64,000 nt of DNA from Syntrophorhabdaceae bacterium (GTDB lineage Bacteria > Desulfobacterota > Syntrophorhabdia > Syntrophorhabdales > Syntrophorhabdaceae): assembly GCA_026415675.1 (NCBI GenBank), contig JAOAGQ010000002.1, forward strand, positions 1-64,000, given 5' to 3'. Made by a program: the position numbers and the translations under genes. Shown here in pieces: positions 23,072 to 32,521 of the stretch. Every line of letters begins with the position of its first letter. The first letter of the stretch is position 1. The notes beneath the pieces were generated by a model, which saw nothing but the letters and a program-made list of their open reading frames with translations, was not told where the DNA came from and ran no database searches.

Positions 23072-26000
23072 ATTGGGTTTTGATCCCCGATAAAAACTCA
23101 TCTACCGTATATTTTGCCTTATCCCCCATTTTCATAAGGGCTTCTCTTTGCTCAAGATATTTCTCAATGACCTTATCCCTCTCATTTTTTGCATTAACCT
23201 TTAACATCATGGGAATAAGAGATATTATTGTCAAATAGAGCAAAAGTAATTCGTAAGCCTCCTTATAAAACCAGCTTACGCCTTCATGGATGTGTATCTG
23301 TAATAAATCTTTCCCATCGTCGTCGGTAAATATATCCTCTATAATACTCAAAAAATCCTGCTCCTCTTTCTCGAAGATACGCTCCTGAAACTTAAATACA
23401 ATCCTTAATATTTTAATGGGTAGGGAGGCATCTTTAGAACCAAAATCATCCTTTAATACGGTCAATATAGTCTCATCGATATGAAAGGCATAAAGAATAT
23501 CCAAGAATGCCTCGGCCCCCCTTTTATCTCTGTAATGATACATAATTCCAGAGAGGATGGCCCAGCAGTTAAGGACAAATAGAGTTTCATCCCCTTTTTC
23601 ACCTTCTGTCTTAGGCCATATCTTTTCTCCGTATGCCTTTATTTCAAGTATGCACCTCATCTTTTGTATAAGGGATGTAATGGTCTCATTAATGTCCATG
23701 TCCAGACAGGTCAGTTGCTGTATCCAATTATAAAAAGAAGAGGCCCTTTCCCTTACCTTTTCGAGGTAAGATACCTCATCCTTTTCCATAAAAGGCATCT
23801 GACCCTCTTTCGATAAGACATCGAGAAGGTCTTTTAATGTGCCATTGAGAAACGTAATCTTAATCCCTTTTAGTTCTTCCTCTATACTTCTTGTTCCTCT
23901 CCCGGCGAGTTTCTCCGAAATCATTCCGTAATAGCCGTTTGTATCGTCATTTACTTCCCTGAAATCGATAAACACATGATACCCATAGGGGCCGAGCACA
24001 AAATTAAGACCTTTGCTATAAACGTTACTATTTTTCACTATATACTCGAGGTTTGTGATGAAATCCCTGTATATGGTATAAACCCCTTCCCCATCTTTTA
24101 AACCAAGCCCTTCCCCCACATTTACCTGGGCAAAACCTTTTTTTGAATCCCCTGCCGTTTTTACGGAGAAACCGACAGATGTCTTTATCCATCCCGACGT
24201 TGTTCTGTTTTTATTGTTGTAAAGAACAAGGGTCTTCTCTTTTTCATACACGTTTGAGTATGCAAATACATTCTCATCCACCCTTTTTTCATCTATAAAG
24301 AAATCATACAAGTAGAAGTTATCCACCCCGGCGAAGAGGTATCTTTTATGGAGAAGGGGAAATATCTCCCTCTCATGTCTTTCAATAAGCCCCTCATCCG
24401 GTGTCTCATCAAAATATGCCCTTTTATACTCCATGCCATATTTTTCTGTGAAACCCTCTATCTGTCCGTGGCCAAACATGGGTAAGCCTGGCATAGTAGA
24501 CATAAGGATACAGATACCGAAATACTTATCCCCCTTTCCGAACTGCTCGATGGCTGTTTTTTCATCGGGGTTATTCATAAAATTTACGAGTCTCCTCAGG
24601 ATCTCCGGATCAAACTCCAGGATGTCCTTTATGATCTTTCTGTATTTTCCATTTTCTTCATCCCTTAGCATGTTCATAAATGCACTGTTGTAAACCCTGT
24701 GCATCCCCAGGGTACGTACAAAATATCCTTCGAGTAACCAGAATGCCTCTGCAAGAAGGAGTGTATCGGGGGCATCGGAATTTACCCTGTCCACCACCTC
24801 CCTCCAGAATTCGTAGGGCATATATTTATTAAACTCCTTTGTATCCATACCGTATTCTGACCTTGTTGGTATGGCTCCCCCTGAACCCGGCTCGGGAAAC
24901 CATAGCCTCTGGTAATGCTTTTTTGTCAATGTCATGGCCGCATCGAAACGTATTATGGGAAACTTTTTTGCTACATAGAGAATGGTGTTAATCATGGCTT
25001 CCCGTACTTCCTGTTTTAGATAGTTTAGCTGGGCCGTATCGTTCCACGGCATGGATGTACCATCGTTCCCGTGATAGATGAAAAGCTCCTCCCCTGTCGT
25101 CCGGTCTTTCCTTTTAAAGACAACGGCTGCATCGGTTCTGGTATAATAGTGGTCTTCTATCTTGATACTGATCTTATCGTCTAAGGAGAGTTCTGGGCCG
25201 TCAAAGGTATACCAGGGGTAAGGGTTATGTTTTAGGGCGATAAACCACTCCGGATTTTCGATGGTCCATCTTGAATAGATACCCACATGATTGGGTACCA
25301 TATCGCTTGCAAGACGTATCCCCTTCTCCTGGGCCCTCTTCTTCAGGTGCTCGAAAGCCTCTTCTCCGCCAATCTCTATTGAAATCACATAATCGAATAC
25401 CGAATACGCCGAGGATATTGCCTCGGGGTTACCGCATAGCTGTTTTATCTTCTGGGAAGCAGGGCTCCTTTCCCAGACCCCTATCAGCCACAACCCTGTA
25501 AACCCCCTTTTTCTTAAAAGTTCCAGTTCTCTATCAGGAATACCGTCGAGGGTCCTTATCGAATACCCATATTTTTTCGATAGTTGGTCGAGCCAGACAT
25601 AAATATTCTTTGCAATCAAAACAAGGCGGGGCATCCATTCCTTATCAGGGGTAAACCTCTCAACCTCTATATCCAGTTCTTTAATCTTAAAGGGCTCTGC
25701 CCTACCCTTTCCCGTAAAGACGACCTTTCTCTCCTCTTTTATAAGATCCAGGGACTTTAAAATATTCTTCATAAATCTGCCCAACAGATCACCCCAATGG
25801 GTCAAAACATATTCGAGTTGTCCCTGAAGAGAGTTGGGGACGTAAACGGCAGGACTCCTCAACATATCGATCAGGTTTTGATTGAAAGGCCCAAAAAAAG
25901 GTTCTCCCTCGAAGAACCCTTTCAAACCGTAGATGATATCGAGGTATATCGTTTCCCCCTTCAGCCTCGAATCATCGAATAGGTCGTAGAACTGTTTACA

Positions 26001-26471
26001 GGCAGGGTTCATGTTACTGAGCCAGAGCATCACCATCTCTTCGAGGAGTATATGCTCCTTCGGTATCCCCCCTTCGTCCTCTTTTAGGTATTCTTCGAGG
26101 TCGATTTCTCCCCTATAGACCGAGACGGGGGGGAACTCATCGACAAAGACCCTAAAAGCATGCCCTATTCTTTCACTTCCGTATCTATCTTTAAGCCATT
26201 TTATTGCCTTGGCCATTACATCAGGATCTTTCTCGATACGGTAAAGGTATACTATATAATGGAGTATCTCATCCAAAAGACCAAGGGCATTTATCTGGCC
26301 TGCTTTAACGGCATTTTCTGGAAAGTGTTTTATGTCTCTTTTGCTGTTTATTTTCTGGGCCAGCCTCCTTGCGGCCTGAAAGTTAGGGATAAGGACATCC
26401 CCTGTAATCGAAAAGAGGATATCCTCGAAACCGTATCTATCTCTCGCCTTTCTCGATATATGAAATTCCAT
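23070..26471 (-). CDS. Large GH13 alpha-amylase-superfamily protein
   Basis: A 1133-aa glycoside hydrolase family 13 homologue without a signal peptide, so probably acting on intracellular alpha-glucan. A long N-terminal region of about 310 residues is unrecognised. The catalytic barrel shows region I SDMVPNHVG, region II IIRFDAAMTL with nucleophile Asp510, region III LLLAEAFWL with acid/base Glu575, and region IV NNPDE with Asp636. Region IV is usually NHD; here the His is Pro. The C-terminal 350 residues are helical and unassigned. It could be a hydrolase, transglycosidase or maltosyltransferase-like enzyme. It stands alone on its strand, divergent from pilB. Confidence 0.85.
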   Translation of the reverse strand: MEFHISRKARDRYGFEDILFSITGDVLIPNFQAARRLAQKINSKRDIKHFPENAVKAGQINALGLLDEILHYIVYLYRIEKDPDVMAKAIKWLKDRYGSERIGHAFRVFVDEFPPVSVYRGEIDLEEYLKEDEGGIPKEHILLEEMVMLWLSNMNPACKQFYDLFDDSRLKGETIYLDIIYGLKGFFEGEPFFGPFNQNLIDMLRSPAVYVPNSLQGQLEYVLTHWGDLLGRFMKNILKSLDLIKEERKVVFTGKGRAEPFKIKELDIEVERFTPDKEWMPRLVLIAKNIYVWLDQLSKKYGYSIRTLDGIPDRELELLRKRGFTGLWLIGVWERSPASQKIKQLCGNPEAISSAYSVFDYVISIEIGGEEAFEHLKKRAQEKGIRLASDMVPNHVGIYSRWTIENPEWFIALKHNPYPWYTFDGPELSLDDKISIKIEDHYYTRTDAAVVFKRKDRTTGEELFIYHGNDGTSMPWNDTAQLNYLKQEVREAMINTILYVAKKFPIIRFDAAMTLTKKHYQRLWFPEPGSGGAIPTRSEYGMDTKEFNKYMPYEFWREVVDRVNSDAPDTLLLAEAFWLLEGYFVRTLGMHRVYNSAFMNMLRDEENGKYRKIIKDILEFDPEILRRLVNFMNNPDEKTAIEQFGKGDKYFGICILMSTMPGLPMFGHGQIEGFTEKYGMEYKRAYFDETPDEGLIERHEREIFPLLHKRYLFAGVDNFYLYDFFIDEKRVDENVFAYSNVYEKEKTLVLYNNKNRTTSGWIKTSVGFSVKTAGDSKKGFAQVNVGEGLGLKDGEGVYTIYRDFITNLEYIVKNSNVYSKGLNFVLGPYGYHVFIDFREVNDDTNGYYGMISEKLAGRGTRSIEEELKGIKITFLNGTLKDLLDVLSKEGQMPFMEKDEVSYLEKVRERASSFYNWIQQLTCLDMDINETITSLIQKMRCILEIKAYGEKIWPKTEGEKGDETLFVLNCWAILSGIMYHYRDKRGAEAFLDILYAFHIDETILTVLKDDFGSKDASLPIKILRIVFKFQERIFEKEEQDFLSIIEDIFTDDDGKDLLQIHIHEGVSWFYKEAYELLLLYLTIISLIPMMLKVNAKNERDKVIEKYLEQREALMKMGDKAKYTVDEFLSGIKTQ

Positions 26472-26525
26472 AGTATACCCATGCTAACATAAGGAGGATA
26501 TTGAGTCAATAAAGGGTTTCCCGGG

Positions 26526-26552
26526 TTGACGAAAAGGCAGATCCATTATAAT
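26526..26552 (+). promoter_or_regulatory. Promoter of the pilB-like gene
   Basis: TTGACG (26526-26531) and TATAAT (26547-26552) with a 15-bp spacer, or TAATAT (26549-26554) with the ideal 17 bp. The ATG at 26564 lies only 9-11 bases after the -10 box, leaving almost no leader and no ribosome site. Confidence 0.55.
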
Positions 26553-26563
26553 ATTTCTATATA

Positions 26564-28279
26564 ATGAAGATTTATATCGGGGAACTACTCGTTAAAAAAG
26601 GTCTGATCGACGAAAAAGACCTCGAAAATGCCCTATTATTACAAAAAGTGGAAGGGAAAAAGATAGGGGAGATACTAATAGACCTCGGCCTTGTTACAAA
26701 AGAAGATATACTTAAAGCCCTCTCCGAACAGTTCGCCATCCCCATTTTTGATCTTGATAATGCCAGTATCGAAGAGAGCGTTATAAGGACATTGCCCCTG
26801 AGCATAGTAAAGAGGTTCTCCGTTATACCGGTACGTCAGGAAAGAAACAGGATTACCTTGGCCATCTCCGATCCCACAAGAATATTCAATATAAAGGAAC
26901 TCCAGATGTTAACAGGCTTCGATTTTGTACCTGTTTTAACGACAGATGAAGCCATAGAAAAGGCAATCGCAAAGTATTATGAGAGTTCCCATGTAGGGGA
27001 TTTTAAAAAATTCATGAAAGACTTCAGCATAAAGGAAGAAGAGAATTTTGAGGTGCTCCACGATGAAGAGGAAAAAGAGGTAGATAGGCTTGAACTTGAT
27101 GCAAACCTCCCCCCTGTTGTAAAGATAGTAAACCACCTTTTCACAGAGGCCGTAAGGGTAAACGCAAGCGATATGCATATTGAGCCGGGCACGGATGGTG
27201 TCAGGGTTAGGTACAGGGTAGATGGAATGTTATACGAGGTTGTAAAGCTCCCCGTAAAGTATAAAGACGGTGTCACGACAAGGATTAAGGTATTATCCAA
27301 CATGGATATCTCCGAGAAGAGACTCCCCCAGGATGGAAGGGTGAAAATACAGATGAAGGTTAACGGAAAAAATAAAGAACTCGATATCAGGGTATCGAGC
27401 ACCCCTACCCTCTTCGGAGAGAAGATCGTGATGAGAATACTCGACAAAAGTAATCTTGTGACAGACCTGGGAAGGTTGGGCTTAGAACCGGAAAGTTACA
27501 GGATATTAGAGGATGCCATATTTAGACCGTGGGGCATGATATTGGTTACAGGCCCTACAGGTTCAGGTAAGACAAATACACTGTATAGCGCCATCGGGAA
27601 GATCAACATCCCCGAGGTAAACATCATGACCGTTGAAGACCCTGTAGAATTCAACATCCCTGGTATAAATCAAGTTCAGATTCAAGAGGGTATAGGCCTT
27701 ACCTTTGCCTCTGCCCTTCGTTCTTTTTTAAGACAGGACCCCAACGTGATTCTCGTCGGTGAGATTCGTGATACAGAGACGGCGCAGATAGCGGTTAAGG
27801 CTTCTCTTACAGGACACCTCGTCTTCTCAACCCTTCATACGAACGATGCCCCTTCTACAATTTTCAGGCTCGTTGACATGGGGATAGATAGATACCTCGT
27901 AGCCACCTCCCTTGTTCTTATCGTAGCGCAGAGACTTGTACGCCGTCTCTGTCCGTTCTGTAGAGAAGAAACGGATGTGTCAAGGGAGGCACTTGTGAAT
28001 ATAGGATTTTCCAAAGAAGAGGCTCAAACGGTAAAGATTTACAGGCCAAAGGGATGTGAGAAGTGTAATAACAGGGGTTACAAGGGTAGAATAGGCCTCT
28101 TTGAGGTGATGAAGATTACGGAAAGCATAAGGGATATGATTCTATCTGGGGCCCACGCCTTTGAAATAAGAAAAAAGGCAAAGGAAGAAGGGATGATCAC
28201 CTTAAGGGAAAGCGGTCTCATAAAGATCAAGGACGGCATTACCACAATAGAGGAGGTCATAAGGGAGACACTTGTTTAG
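26564..28279 (+). CDS. pilB: Type IV pilus assembly / type II secretion ATPase
   Basis: A 571-aa hexameric ATPase of the GspE/PilB family that drives pilin polymerisation or secretion at the inner membrane. Two N-terminal GspE/MshE-like domains (to about residue 150) precede the ATPase core. Motifs: Walker A GPTGSGKTNT, Asp box DPVEFNIPGI, Walker B LVGEIRDTETA, His box STLHTNDA. A tetracysteine zinc site (CPFC...CEKC) is present as in PilB/GspE, which separates it from the retraction ATPase PilT. No other pilus genes are adjacent in the window. Its stop overlaps that of menA by 3 bp. Confidence 0.92.
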   Translation: MKIYIGELLVKKGLIDEKDLENALLLQKVEGKKIGEILIDLGLVTKEDILKALSEQFAIPIFDLDNASIEESVIRTLPLSIVKRFSVIPVRQERNRITLAISDPTRIFNIKELQMLTGFDFVPVLTTDEAIEKAIAKYYESSHVGDFKKFMKDFSIKEEENFEVLHDEEEKEVDRLELDANLPPVVKIVNHLFTEAVRVNASDMHIEPGTDGVRVRYRVDGMLYEVVKLPVKYKDGVTTRIKVLSNMDISEKRLPQDGRVKIQMKVNGKNKELDIRVSSTPTLFGEKIVMRILDKSNLVTDLGRLGLEPESYRILEDAIFRPWGMILVTGPTGSGKTNTLYSAIGKINIPEVNIMTVEDPVEFNIPGINQVQIQEGIGLTFASALRSFLRQDPNVILVGEIRDTETAQIAVKASLTGHLVFSTLHTNDAPSTIFRLVDMGIDRYLVATSLVLIVAQRLVRRLCPFCREETDVSREALVNIGFSKEEAQTVKIYRPKGCEKCNNRGYKGRIGLFEVMKITESIRDMILSGAHAFEIRKKAKEEGMITLRESGLIKIKDGITTIEEVIRETLV

Positions 28280-29163
28280 ACCCATTTTAGCCCCAGAATA
28301 ATAGCTATGCTATTTAGTCCGTAGAGTATCCGCACGTATTTACCATGCTGATCAAGTATCACCCAGTCTTTAGCCTCTCTAACGATCCTCACCATCTTTA
28401 AAAAGACAGGGATACTCGCTATAAAGAACAGAGAAAAGAGGGACAATAGCTGAAATACCATTAAAAGCACTATCCCGAGATAAATGACTACCCAGAAGAG
28501 TATCAGGCAGATATACGCCCCTTTTTTCCCAAGCTTTACAGCAAGGGTAATTTTGTGGGCCATAAGATCCGTCTCCATGTCAGGGAGACTCTGGTAGTAT
28601 AAGATTGAAGCCACCATAAATCCGACGGGCAGGGAAATGAATAACGGAGCCCAGTCAAATCTCTCCGCCATAACCCAGTAAGTACCTACCACCATGATAG
28701 GTCCCATATTTATTCCGACGAAGAGCTCCCCTAAGGCGTGATAGCCGTATCTGACCGGGGGAGCCACATAAAAAAAACTGCTGAACGCTGCAAAAAGGAT
28801 CATTGGCAGAAGGATGAAGAGATCGTAAAAATACATGATGACAAAGGCGACAATAAAAGCGAGGACGTAGAGGACTATGATAGTATTAAGGAGGGTTTTT
28901 GGTGATATCTTCCCCTCCTGAATTACCCTTGAACCCCCTATCGCAGCGCCGTCATCGGTACCTTTCTTATAATCGAAGTAATCGTTTGCTATATTCGTTA
29001 CGAGGTGTACTATAAAAGAGCCTATCAGGATTAAAAAGATACGGTCCATACGGAGACCTTGACCTTTTGCGAGTATCACCCCTATGGAGATTGGCGCAAG
29101 GGTAGCTATATAGAAGGGGGGCCTACTCGCCTGTATCCAAGCCTTTATCTTCTCTCTTGACAT
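28276..29163 (-). CDS. menA: UbiA-family prenyltransferase, probable 1,4-dihydroxy-2-naphthoate polyprenyltransferase
   Basis: A 295-aa integral membrane prenyltransferase with eight or nine hydrophobic helices. The first Asp-rich motif is NDYFDYKKGTDD and the second is LPDMETDLMAHK, both needed for Mg-prenyl-diphosphate binding. It attaches the isoprenoid tail to the naphthoquinone head group. The assignment to MenA rather than another UbiA enzyme rests on the motifs and on menG five bases upstream. It is the last gene of the transporter-menG-menA operon. Confidence 0.88.
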   Translation of the reverse strand: MSREKIKAWIQASRPPFYIATLAPISIGVILAKGQGLRMDRIFLILIGSFIVHLVTNIANDYFDYKKGTDDGAAIGGSRVIQEGKISPKTLLNTIIVLYVLAFIVAFVIMYFYDLFILLPMILFAAFSSFFYVAPPVRYGYHALGELFVGINMGPIMVVGTYWVMAERFDWAPLFISLPVGFMVASILYYQSLPDMETDLMAHKITLAVKLGKKGAYICLILFWVVIYLGIVLLMVFQLLSLFSLFFIASIPVFLKMVRIVREAKDWVILDQHGKYVRILYGLNSIAIILGLKWV

Positions 29164-29168
29164 GATGT

Positions 29169-29924
29169 TTAACCACCCTTTTTTCTTCCTGTATAAAGGT
29201 ATGTAATCCCAAAGGTCAACCCATATCTTTTAACATCATTTAGACCTGCCTCCTCCATCAAAAGGGAAAATTCCTCTGGGGAGGGGAAATTCATAATCGA
29301 ATCGGCCAGATAAATATACGCTGCGGGGTTAAAAGTAAAAAACCTGGCAATCCCAGGGAGTATCCTGTTCAGATATAAATGAAAAAACCTTTTCATCAGA
29401 GGATTCTCTACCCTTGTCATTTCAAGAACCATAACCAGTCCTCCAGGGACAATAACCCTTGTCATCTCCTTCAGCGCCTTTATCCTGTTGGGGATGTTCC
29501 TAATACCAAAGGCAATGGCGGAGACGTCAAAAGAGTTATCCTTGAAAGGGAGATAAAGGGCATCCCCCTGCAAAAGGGTGATTTCCCCATTTAAGCATTC
29601 CTTTTTTGCCTTGTCTTTCCCTGCCTTGAGCATGGTTTCAACAAAATCTACCCCTACCGCACGGATATCCCTGTGTCTTTTTATGGCCATGATTGAGAGA
29701 TCCAATGTACCACAGGCAACATCGAGGAGTCGCCCTGTTTTATAAAACTCCATCTTCTTTACGGTAAATCTCCTCCATGCCACATCCCTTCTAAGACTCA
29801 ACACATGGTTTAAAAAATCATACCTTCCCGTAATCGTAGAGAATATCTCTTTCACCATACCTATATGTTCTTCATCGGAGACCTCATTTATCTTTGGATA
29901 CACCTTTTTTAAACGCTCTTCCAT
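29169..29924 (-). CDS. menG: Demethylmenaquinone methyltransferase (UbiE/MenG family)
   Basis: A SAM-dependent C-methyltransferase of about 251 aa that performs the last step of menaquinone synthesis. Motif I is LLDVACGTLDL; the UbiE signatures AFGIRNIPNR and FNPAAYIYLADSI-like segments are present. The ATG at 29924 is preferred over the TTG at 29930 because GAGG lies eight bases upstream. It overlaps the end of the permease gene by 16 bp, which strongly suggests co-translation with the ABC transporter. Confidence 0.92.
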   Translation of the reverse strand: MEERLKKVYPKINEVSDEEHIGMVKEIFSTITGRYDFLNHVLSLRRDVAWRRFTVKKMEFYKTGRLLDVACGTLDLSIMAIKRHRDIRAVGVDFVETMLKAGKDKAKKECLNGEITLLQGDALYLPFKDNSFDVSAIAFGIRNIPNRIKALKEMTRVIVPGGLVMVLEMTRVENPLMKRFFHLYLNRILPGIARFFTFNPAAYIYLADSIMNFPSPEEFSLLMEEAGLNDVKRYGLTFGITYLYTGRKKGG

Positions 29925-30655
29925 TTGCAAAGCCTCTTTTCAAGAATATCAAAGACCTCGTAGAGTATGATACCTATTATTGAAAAGGCTATGATCCCTA
30001 CAAACATGTTGTTGTAATCTGCCCTGCCCCAGGCATCGATTATGTAATACCCTAAACCCATATTAGTGCCTATAGATTCAACAAAAAAAAGGACTGCCAC
30101 CGAGGTGCCGGTGACAATGCGAAGGGAGGTGAATATACCGGGGAGACTCACAGGCCACACAACATGACGATAAAAATCCCATTTCTTACCCCCTAACGAT
30201 TGTAAGGAATAGATAACCTCTTTATCTATCTTTTTTGCCGCATCCCTTGTTGTAATTAAAAGCTGAAAAAAGATGATCATGGCGATAAGCATGATCTTCC
30301 CCAAATCTCCGAGGCCAAAAAGGACAAAGATAATAGGCATCAGCACGATCTTCGGCACAGGGTATCCAAGATAGATAAGGGGTGAAAAAAGGCGGTCAAA
30401 CCTCTCGTTGCTACCGAGAAAAAGACCGATAGGGGTCGCTGTAAAAAAGGCGATCAAAAGCCCGATCACGATCCTGAATGTACTTGCCTTTACATGAAAC
30501 CAGAATTTTTTATCCCCTATCTCTTTAAAACCCTGGATAAAGACAGAGATGGGGTCGGGAAGGATGTTGCTCCCCAGAATATTTGAGAGTATATACCACA
30601 GGACATATATCAAAACTACCGTGACTCCATATGCCATCACTTCCCTTTTTCTCAT
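29909..30655 (-). CDS. ABC transporter permease, NitT/TauT (SsuC/TauC) type
   Basis: A 248-aa inner-membrane permease with about six transmembrane helices and the EAA loop region around AAKKIDKEVIYSLQSLGGKKW. It is of the family that imports nitrate, sulfonates, taurine or thiamine-pyrimidine precursors. The start overlaps the ATPase gene as ATGA; the 3' end overlaps menG. The substrate is unknown, and the genetic linkage to menaquinone genes is its most telling feature. Confidence 0.9.
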   Translation of the reverse strand: MRKREVMAYGVTVVLIYVLWYILSNILGSNILPDPISVFIQGFKEIGDKKFWFHVKASTFRIVIGLLIAFFTATPIGLFLGSNERFDRLFSPLIYLGYPVPKIVLMPIIFVLFGLGDLGKIMLIAMIIFFQLLITTRDAAKKIDKEVIYSLQSLGGKKWDFYRHVVWPVSLPGIFTSLRIVTGTSVAVLFFVESIGTNMGLGYYIIDAWGRADYNNMFVGIIAFSIIGIILYEVFDILEKRLCKWKSV

Positions 30656-31413
30656 GATATTCCCTCTAAAACCCTTCTAAGCTCAAGACATCTCTCAAAA
30701 AAGATAGATGTGTTTCTATAATCGAGACTACCCATTTCAGGGTTATCCATCATCAAAATCTCCCCTGTGCCATAATGGTTCAATACCATAATCTTTTTTC
30801 CGAGGAAAACCGCCTCCTCAATATTATGCGTTACGATGATAAAGCCGAATCTCCTTTGATTGAAGACTCTTAGGAGGCCGTTCTGGAGTCGTTCTCTTGT
30901 TATTGTGTCTATCGCCGCAAAGGGTTCATCAAGAAGAAGCAACAGTGGTTTAAGTAGAATCGCCCTTGCGATTGCGACCCTCTGTCTTTGACCCCCGCTT
31001 AACTGCCCTGGATAAAAATGGTCAAGCCCTTCTATACCTAGATCCTTTTTCATCTCCTCTATCTCGTCTTCGGTTACCTGTATATTCTGGAGTTTTACCC
31101 CGAGCATCATATTCTGCCCTACCGTCTTCCACGGAAAAAGACCGTAATGTTGCAGAACAAGGGCGATACGTCTATCCGGGCCATTAAGGGGGGCCCCTTC
31201 GAGCTCTATCAAACCTTTGGTGGGTTTTATCAAGCCTGCGATCATCAACAGAAGGGTGGTTTTTCCACACCCTGAAGGACCGACTATGGCGAGAGAATCC
31301 CCGATCCCCACCTGGAGATTTATTCCTTCAAGGACTATCTTTTCCTGTCCTTTATTATCTATAAAGGTCTTTTTTATATCTCTGAGCCTTAAAAATTCAC
31401 GGCAGGAATCCAT
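30652..31413 (-). CDS. ABC transporter ATP-binding protein, NitT/TauT type
   Basis: An ATPase of about 253 aa energising the neighbouring permease. Walker A GPSGCGKTTLL, Q-loop VLQHYGLFPW, signature LSGGQRQRVAIARA, Walker B LLLLDEPFAAID and a switch His in IVTHNIEEA are all intact. The ATG at 31413 is preferred over the TTG at 31419. The 5' end overlaps the substrate-binding-protein gene by 17 bp. Confidence 0.92.
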   Translation of the reverse strand: MDSCREFLRLRDIKKTFIDNKGQEKIVLEGINLQVGIGDSLAIVGPSGCGKTTLLLMIAGLIKPTKGLIELEGAPLNGPDRRIALVLQHYGLFPWKTVGQNMMLGVKLQNIQVTEDEIEEMKKDLGIEGLDHFYPGQLSGGQRQRVAIARAILLKPLLLLLDEPFAAIDTITRERLQNGLLRVFNQRRFGFIIVTHNIEEAVFLGKKIMVLNHYGTGEILMMDNPEMGSLDYRNTSIFFERCLELRRVLEGIS

Positions 31414-32359
31414 CGGCAACCATTTGACTGTACTTTAATTCCCCTTTTATAATCTTTTTTTCTTTTAACCAGTTATAAACATCCATTACCTGCGTGTTTT
31501 CAGGGAGGACAAGCCTTTTAAATTCAGGTATCGGAAAAACCTTTTGAAGATTCTCAGGGATACGGCATTCCCTGTTCATTACAGATCTCACTTCATCATG
31601 GTTTTTGTTTATAAAAGTCGATGCCTTTTCAATGGCCCTGTGAAACCTTCTTACAAGATCCGGGTTCTTATTCAGGAAATTTTCATGAAAGGCAAGGATA
31701 GTTGATGATAACCCTGCGCCTGCATCATCCAAAATTACCTTGCACCCTTTCTGTTCTGCGAGAGTCGCAAGGGGTTCTGGAAGGACCGCAGAGGGTATCT
31801 GACCTGACATAAGCATCTGTAACCTTATCGGGATATTCTTGATCTCTATAAACTTTATCCGGGAAGGTGCCACTTTTTTTGTTGCCAGAAGACGTACCGC
31901 GAGATACTCCATTATGGTATTGGAACTTATGGCGAGACCTTCTTCTGCGAGTTCAGAAATAGATTTGTTTCCATGTTTTGGGGATGCGAGTACTGCGAAC
32001 ATCCTCTGATTTTTAGGGGTGTCGAAGATGGTGGAGACGATCTTTATAGGGGTATTGTTTGCTTTTAAAACAAGGGGTGTCATTATGTCCCCAAAGTAAC
32101 CTGTGAGCTGTCCGGAAGTAAAAGCCACATCTTTTTCCATTGCAGAGTTAAACCTTATGAGATTTACATTTAACCCTTCTTCTCTAAAATACCCTTTTTC
32201 ATCTGCCACAAAAATAGGCAAGGCCTGTATAACAGGTAATGTCCCAAAGCGAATCTCAGGTAAGCCTTTTATATCCTTTGATTCTTCCGCACATACGCCG
32301 ATTGCGCTAACCGATAAAAGATAGAAAAGCATCGAGAATAAAACCTTTGTAACCTTCAT
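31397..32359 (-). CDS. ABC transporter substrate-binding protein, NMT1/SsuA-like
   Basis: A periplasmic solute-binding protein of about 320 aa. The Met at 32359 begins a clear signal peptide (MKVTKVLFSMLFYLLSVSA) and follows GAGAGGA; an ORF extension upstream lacks these features. The mature part has the NMT1/THI5-like fold motifs (IRFGTLPVIQALPIFVADEKG, IPSAVLPEP). It is related to proteins binding nitrate, sulfonates, thiamine pyrimidine and, more distantly, to MqnA/MqnD of the futalosine menaquinone pathway. It is the first gene of the five-gene operon ending in menA. Confidence 0.9.
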   Translation of the reverse strand: MKVTKVLFSMLFYLLSVSAIGVCAEESKDIKGLPEIRFGTLPVIQALPIFVADEKGYFREEGLNVNLIRFNSAMEKDVAFTSGQLTGYFGDIMTPLVLKANNTPIKIVSTIFDTPKNQRMFAVLASPKHGNKSISELAEEGLAISSNTIMEYLAVRLLATKKVAPSRIKFIEIKNIPIRLQMLMSGQIPSAVLPEPLATLAEQKGCKVILDDAGAGLSSTILAFHENFLNKNPDLVRRFHRAIEKASTFINKNHDEVRSVMNRECRIPENLQKVFPIPEFKRLVLPENTQVMDVYNWLKEKKIIKGELKYSQMVADGFLP

Positions 32360-32395
32360 GGTATACATCCTCTCTAATTTAGAATATTTTATGAA

Positions 32396-32422
32396 TTTAT
32401 AATTTTTTTCGCACATTTTCAA
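32396..32422 (-). promoter_or_regulatory. Possible promoter of the ABC transporter-menG-menA operon
   Basis: Minus-strand TTGAAA (32417-32422) and TATAAA (32396-32401) with a 15-bp spacer, or TAAATT with 17 bp. It lies about 40 bp before the substrate-binding-protein start. I found no riboswitch-like structure in the 32430-32520 region upstream. Confidence 0.4.
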
Positions 32423-32521
32423 CAGGTAAGGGCAATCTCCCCAATCTCGATGTACAAAATATTAGACTATCCCATCACAGGGGTGAGGGCCAGTTATGGA
32501 TGATTAGTGAGAAACAATATA

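Noticed and set aside
32430-32520. A riboswitch (for example TPP) before the NMT1-like transporter operon
   Set aside because: I looked for TPP-box sequences and stable nested stems on the minus strand and found none; only short GC-rich fragments are present.
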